From a virus: 31,443 bases of DNA. Below, one piece after another: positions 28,135 to 31,443 of this stretch (its first letter is position 1; each line of letters starts with the position of its first letter). The stretch is taken from positions 1 to 31,443 of IMG/VR virus record IMGVR_UViG_3300025674_000220; one strand, written 5' to 3'. The notes under the pieces were generated by a model, which was given only the letters and a program-made list of their open reading frames with translations, did no database searches and was not told the origin of the DNA. Position numbers and translations under genes: made by a program.

Positions 28135-28587
28135 TCAGCCTCCTACACACTTAACGTAGGTATGCTCATCAGCGGTGTAGCCAAGATATTCAAGAAGTCT
28201 GCCGAAAGGCTTATGTACTTTTGTCGTGATAAACAAGACAGATGCTCCGTCCTCTTTAAGATACTTCTCTGCAAACTGAATCAGCTTGATTCCTGTGCGA
28301 CCTTTCCTGTACTCGGGACGTAGGAAAATGAGGTCATTGGTTGCAAAGAGGTGATCTTTATAATGTAAACTGCGAGAAAGGACTGCTACATAGTACCCAA
28401 CTAGCTTGCCTTCTTCTCGGGCAGTAAAGACTTTAAGAAAGCCCTTTTCCTCTAGGTAGTGGTACATGTCCCAATCAGGGTTTAACTTAATCTCCTGTTG
28501 GTTTGTAGCTATCTCTTTCCAGTGTTCCTCTAGCAAGGGTCGGATGTCATTCTCGACTTGTATCAAGAACTCTTGCTGGTACTTCAC
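28135..28587 (-). CDS. GNAT-family acetyltransferase
   Basis: The 150-residue product has FTAREEGKLVGYYVAVLSRSLHY, then DLIFLRPEYRKGRTGIKLIQFAEKYLKEDGASVLFITTK and FGRLLEYLGYTADEHTYVK. LRPEYRKGRTGIKL is the acetyl-CoA-binding R/Q-x-x-G-x-G/A loop region, and the rest follows the GNAT order. It starts with GTG and lies between two tail genes. Its target is unknown; it might modify a tail or host protein. Confidence 0.85.
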   Translation of the reverse strand: MKYQQEFLIQVENDIRPLLEEHWKEIATNQQEIKLNPDWDMYHYLEEKGFLKVFTAREEGKLVGYYVAVLSRSLHYKDHLFATNDLIFLRPEYRKGRTGIKLIQFAEKYLKEDGASVLFITTKVHKPFGRLLEYLGYTADEHTYVKCVGG

Positions 28588-29141
28588 TCAGGGATGCCTC
28601 CCCAGATAATCTTTTTGTTCTGTAGGCCCTCTACATAGTTTAGGCCTTTGTCACCGGAATACTGGCTCTTCTGATAGGCAGAAGTGTAACGAGTTGCTGC
28701 TGGACGCTCTAAAGCTACCAGCTTGTTTTCTACGGTCATTGAGATAGAGCAGCTTTCTGGTCCCTCATCAATCGTCATCTGATCCATATAACCAGAGAAG
28801 ATCTCAACATAGTCTGCTGGCGTCCCCATGACACCGAAGTATATCTTACAGACTCGACCTTGGTACTTTGTAGACAGTGCGTGACTAAGCAGGCTGGATG
28901 GAACACCACTCAGGGTAAGGGTAGCCCCCCTAGCTGAAATATCGGCTGTCTCTTCGATAGGCTCGATCTGTAGCAAGGCACCAGCCCCCTGATAGGTCTT
29001 GCTGTTGATGGTCTTGTCACCAACGCCAGTCCACAGGTATAGCTCACTAGGGGAATCAAAGAGTAGATCGACAGCGAAGAACGGCTCAATAACATCAGCC
29101 GTCAACGCTGTCTCTACTACAGAGGTAAGGTCTCTACTCAT
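28584..29141 (-). CDS. Tail protein (baseplate-hub-like, DUF2163-like)
   Basis: The 185-residue product has LLFDSPSELYLWTGVGDKTINSKTYQGAGALLQIEPIEE, SARGATLTLSGVPSSLLSHAL and VMGTPADYVEIFSGYMDQMTIDEGPES. It has a beta-rich pattern of tail hub proteins encoded just before the J-like tip gene, a common siphophage order. ATRYTSAYQKSQYSGDKGLNYVEGLQNKKIIWG is the conserved end of this family as I recall it. The family name is given with moderate confidence. Confidence 0.65.
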   Translation of the reverse strand: MSRDLTSVVETALTADVIEPFFAVDLLFDSPSELYLWTGVGDKTINSKTYQGAGALLQIEPIEETADISARGATLTLSGVPSSLLSHALSTKYQGRVCKIYFGVMGTPADYVEIFSGYMDQMTIDEGPESCSISMTVENKLVALERPAATRYTSAYQKSQYSGDKGLNYVEGLQNKKIIWGGIPE

Positions 29142-29344
29142 TTAAGGGAGGTCTTAGCCGTTACTCGACCGTAGACAGCCAATGCACCACCACCTACAGT
29201 GATAGCTTGCATGATAAGTTCTACAATCGTACCCTGAAGCTCAGGGGTTAGTGGGATACCAGTAGAAGACAAAGCAGAGGAGATAAGCATAACAACTACC
29301 CCCCATACAGTCTTAGACATCCACCATTGTTTTTGGTCCAACAT
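29138..29344 (-). CDS. Holin-like small membrane protein
   Basis: The 68-residue product contains two hydrophobic segments (TVWGVVVMLISSALSSTGIPL and GTIVELIMQAITVGGGALAVYG) and a short basic end (RVTAKTSLK). The KTVWGVVVML..SA.SSTGI..TPE and GG.A.YGR patterns occur in phage holins. It lies in the tail operon rather than next to the endolysin, which is unusual but not rare. A GGAG ribosome-binding site precedes the ATG. It would form the pore that triggers lysis. Confidence 0.65.
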   Translation of the reverse strand: MLDQKQWWMSKTVWGVVVMLISSALSSTGIPLTPELQGTIVELIMQAITVGGGALAVYGRVTAKTSLK

Positions 29345-29354
29345 AGTAATTCTC

Positions 29355-29786
29355 CTATAACCAAGTTCTATGAGGAGTGGCTGGCTCTACACCATACTCA
29401 GCATCAATCGCCTCTGCCTCGTCCCGCATGTAGTCGCCACGAATACGCAGGTTGATATGCCAGCCGGGAACTGGAGCCATCTCGGGGTATTCCATACCTT
29501 CGTCGTCTGTGAGCATATTGCCCGTGGCCTTGTGGATCAGGCCGATGATGTCAAACGCATGGTCTGCCGACCCTGTGACAAGGTAGGCGTCGCCATCGTT
29601 TTCCATGATGGGTTCGCCGGTTTCTTCGTCGAACAGTTTCTCGCCCGTCTCGGGGTCAACGGACTGGACCTGTGGTTGGTGGTAGAAGGGCTGTAGCGCA
29701 GTTGCAGCAGCCGCTTCGTCGGTGAAGGCGTAGTAGAAGTCTCGCTTTTTGGGAGCTTCTTCGATGATTTCTGGTTCTTCGGTCAT
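29355..29786 (-). CDS. Hypothetical acidic tail-region protein, 143 residues
   Basis: The product is acidic (TEEPEIIEEAPKKRDFYYAFTDEAAAATAL) and has a repeat-like region (VDPETGEKLFDEETGEPIMENDGD) and an end VPGWHINLRIRGDYMRDEAEAID. Its start ATG overlaps the fibre stop. It may be a fibre-associated or assembly protein. No family was recognised with confidence. Confidence 0.55.
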   Translation of the reverse strand: MTEEPEIIEEAPKKRDFYYAFTDEAAAATALQPFYHQPQVQSVDPETGEKLFDEETGEPIMENDGDAYLVTGSADHAFDIIGLIHKATGNMLTDDEGMEYPEMAPVPGWHINLRIRGDYMRDEAEAIDAEYGVEPATPHRTWL

Positions 29787-31381
29787 TAGCTTGTAAGCTC
29801 CTGTAGTTGTGCGTTGGTTAGACGGCGTGGGTAGTATTTGAGGGACTTGATGTGGCCGTTGAGGTAGTTGTTGGTTAAGTTACGCTGCGTTCCCAGCGCA
29901 AGAATGTCTGACGCCGCTGGCATGGCACCGGCTTGGTCTGTTTGAACAGAGGCACCCGATAGACTGCCGGCAAAATCGTTCTCTTTGAGAGCCATAGCCA
30001 CAGTTTCAACCGTATTCGGCGTGATCGACCCGCTCCAGCCTGCGAATGCAACCCCTAAATCTGATACTACGACGGCGGCTGTCGTTGTGTTTGTCGGGTT
30101 TACAAGAAACCTCGCCAAGTCCGTACCAGACGTGTTTGAAAGCGAGAATACACGGGGGTAATCAGCGCCATCAGACCCATTGGTATCAAACTCCACCACA
30201 ACAGTCCCCGCCGTCTGATTGTACCCAAACGCCGTCACCGGGATGCTTGCGATGTCCGCCGAGCGGGTCTGCTGACTGCCCGAGGTGGGAATGTAGGAGG
30301 TCGGAAAAGAGCCTTCTTCGAGTTGTGCGCCGTAGATGTTTAACCCCTTTCCGGCGTCCCCAAGAAAGTTGTTTGAAGTCCCGTCTGTCGAGTGAATGCG
30401 CACAGACCCAGCACCAGCAGTCCCAGCAGTAGTTCCAGATATGCTTACTCGATAGAAGGAGCCGACCTGCTCTATGTCTGCTGAAATGTTCGTGGGAGGG
30501 GCTGAACCCGATGCGGCGGGGCCAGCCACAACACTTCCTGACGCAAGATCAAATGTTGCAGAAAGGATCGTGTTGATACTATTTGTGAACCAAAACAGAG
30601 TGCAATTCCTGCCGCCGATGGGAGACACATACGCCGACAGCGTGTAAGCCGTGTTTGCGCTTAGGCTTACGTTTTCGTTGACTTGATGTTCGCCGGTAGT
30701 AGCGGTTTCCAGCATTTGTGTGGCACTGTTGGTTGCTCCGTCTGGCCCTTCAGATGCTCCGGAAGTGTCGACGTTGATTAGGTTGAAAGCGCCAGTTCCG
30801 GTGCTGAAATCTTCCGAGTACGTCAGCAAGTTCGTCCGCTGTTCCTCGATCAGTAGCCCTTTCAGCGCCCCGTCAGACCCGTATTCGATCCGTGGGGTGT
30901 CGTCGGGGTGGTTGAACAGAACGAGGGGGTCCGTGGCACGGTCGAAGATGACTTCACGGACTGAGATGTTGTCGATGGAGCCTGAGTTTGAGCCAGAAGG
31001 ACACCGCCAAAGCAGATTTCCGTTCGCAATCGAATGCGTGAAAGTAAACGTATATGTCCCCGTGGTGTAGATGTCTTTCAGGGGGGTTCCGTCATTGTTA
31101 ATGACCTCCATTGACCCCGTTGTCACTACAGCATCAAACGTCACCTCATAGTGTTTTCCGTTGGTGACTATATCCTGATAGATCATCGACAAACCACCAG
31201 TGCCATCTAGCACACCCTCGCCACCAGTGATGGTCGCATTGACTTTGGTCCAAACCGTATCCGTATCAAACCCACCGTTCGTCACCAACTCATCACCATA
31301 ACCGACACGACGCAAAGCCGTGCCGGAAGAACTGCGAGCGAACGTGATGAGGTCGGTCGCATTATCATAGACTTTCGTCAT
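29786..31381 (-). CDS. Tail fibre / receptor-binding protein
   Basis: The 531-residue product opens MTKVYDNATDLITFARSSSGTALRRVGYG. It then has a beta-sandwich-like region (ELVTNGGFDTDTVWTKVNATITGG, then FTFTHSIANGNLLWRC), EYGSDGALKGLLIEEQRTNLLTYSEDF, an FDLASGSVVAGPAASGS domain with ISADIEQVGSFYRVSISG, and a C-terminal lectin-like domain (FGYNQTAGTVVVEFDTNG, HIKSLKYYPRRLTNAQLQEL). The order and EQRTNLL...PTSYIPT motifs are common in phage fibres and carbohydrate-binding modules. The ATG at 31381 has GGAG; 31426 lacks one. Confidence 0.75.
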   Translation of the reverse strand: MTKVYDNATDLITFARSSSGTALRRVGYGDELVTNGGFDTDTVWTKVNATITGGEGVLDGTGGLSMIYQDIVTNGKHYEVTFDAVVTTGSMEVINNDGTPLKDIYTTGTYTFTFTHSIANGNLLWRCPSGSNSGSIDNISVREVIFDRATDPLVLFNHPDDTPRIEYGSDGALKGLLIEEQRTNLLTYSEDFSTGTGAFNLINVDTSGASEGPDGATNSATQMLETATTGEHQVNENVSLSANTAYTLSAYVSPIGGRNCTLFWFTNSINTILSATFDLASGSVVAGPAASGSAPPTNISADIEQVGSFYRVSISGTTAGTAGAGSVRIHSTDGTSNNFLGDAGKGLNIYGAQLEEGSFPTSYIPTSGSQQTRSADIASIPVTAFGYNQTAGTVVVEFDTNGSDGADYPRVFSLSNTSGTDLARFLVNPTNTTTAAVVVSDLGVAFAGWSGSITPNTVETVAMALKENDFAGSLSGASVQTDQAGAMPAASDILALGTQRNLTNNYLNGHIKSLKYYPRRLTNAQLQELTS

Positions 31382-31382
31382 G

Positions 31383-31443
31383 CTATTCACTCCATGAAAG
31401 GTTGTAGTACGAGCCGCCTGTGCCATCGAAGGTCAGGCTCAGG
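31383..31443 (-). CDS. C-terminal end of a tail protein (cut by the right edge)
   Basis: In the minus strand the last 19 codons of a gene precede the fibre gene, with residues LSLTFDGTGGSYYNLSWSE and then TAG. The stop lies one base before the fibre ATG. The Gly-Ser-Tyr-Tyr pattern is seen at the end of some tail proteins, but too little is present to assign a role. Confidence 0.5.
   Translation of the reverse strand, partial: LSLTFDGTGGSYYNLSWSE

Overview
The window is a fragment of a tailed double-stranded DNA phage, most likely siphovirus-like and infecting a marine alphaproteobacterium such as a Rhodobacterales member. The phage assignment rests on the full terminase, portal, protease, capsid, tail and lysis set together with a T7-like replication module. 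The host assignment is an inference from a circularly permuted tmRNA of the alphaproteobacterial two-piece type, a DUF1127-like microprotein, and the marine-phage mix of class II ribonucleotide reductase, ThyX, PhoH and MazG. No integrase, repressor or other lysogeny gene was seen.

Layout. (1) 1-5455, leftward: terminase small and large subunits, portal, a DUF1127-like microprotein, ChaB/XkdF-type protease, scaffold, DUF2190-like head protein and the start of the major capsid protein. (2) 5456-6112: non-coding control region with a leftward promoter-like element and a structured leader. (3) 6113-8561, leftward: mostly unrecognised small genes and a DNA-methylase-like protein. (4) 8562-9520: AT-rich non-coding region with hairpins, three operator-like 19-bp sites, four copies of a 14-bp repeat and a sigma70-type promoter. 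(5) 9521-24291, rightward: small early genes, a sigma-factor-like protein, primase-helicase, adenine-methylase-like protein, family A DNA polymerase, putative SSB, exonuclease, nucleases, MazG, ribonucleotide reductase, PP-loop/PAPS-reductase-like protein, ThyX, glutaredoxin, PhoH, two exported proteins, an HNH endonuclease and the tmRNA. (6) 24317-24346: bidirectional terminator. (7) 24366-31443, leftward: putative spanin, coiled-coil membrane protein, endolysin, tail assembly protein, tail tip protein J, GNAT acetyltransferase, tail protein, holin-like protein and a receptor-binding fibre.

The late genes at both ends point left. In a circular or circularly permuted genome, the head operon leaving at base 1 would re-enter at the right edge through the tail and lysis genes and end at the 24.3-kb terminator. 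The middle of the structural module (rest of the capsid gene, connectors, tail tube, tape measure) is then missing from this window.

Two observations stand out. A phage-borne circularly permuted tmRNA at about 23428-23676 has a 7-bp acceptor stem with G3:U70, encoded CCA, a 7-nt spacer between its two pieces and a reading frame for the tag ANNYVAPSLAVAA. Separately, a 37-bp promoter-like element occurs in front of the head operon and in front of the SSB operon, with a weaker copy at the start of the primase-helicase gene, immediately behind a phage sigma-factor-like gene. This suggests a phage-encoded sigma regulon.
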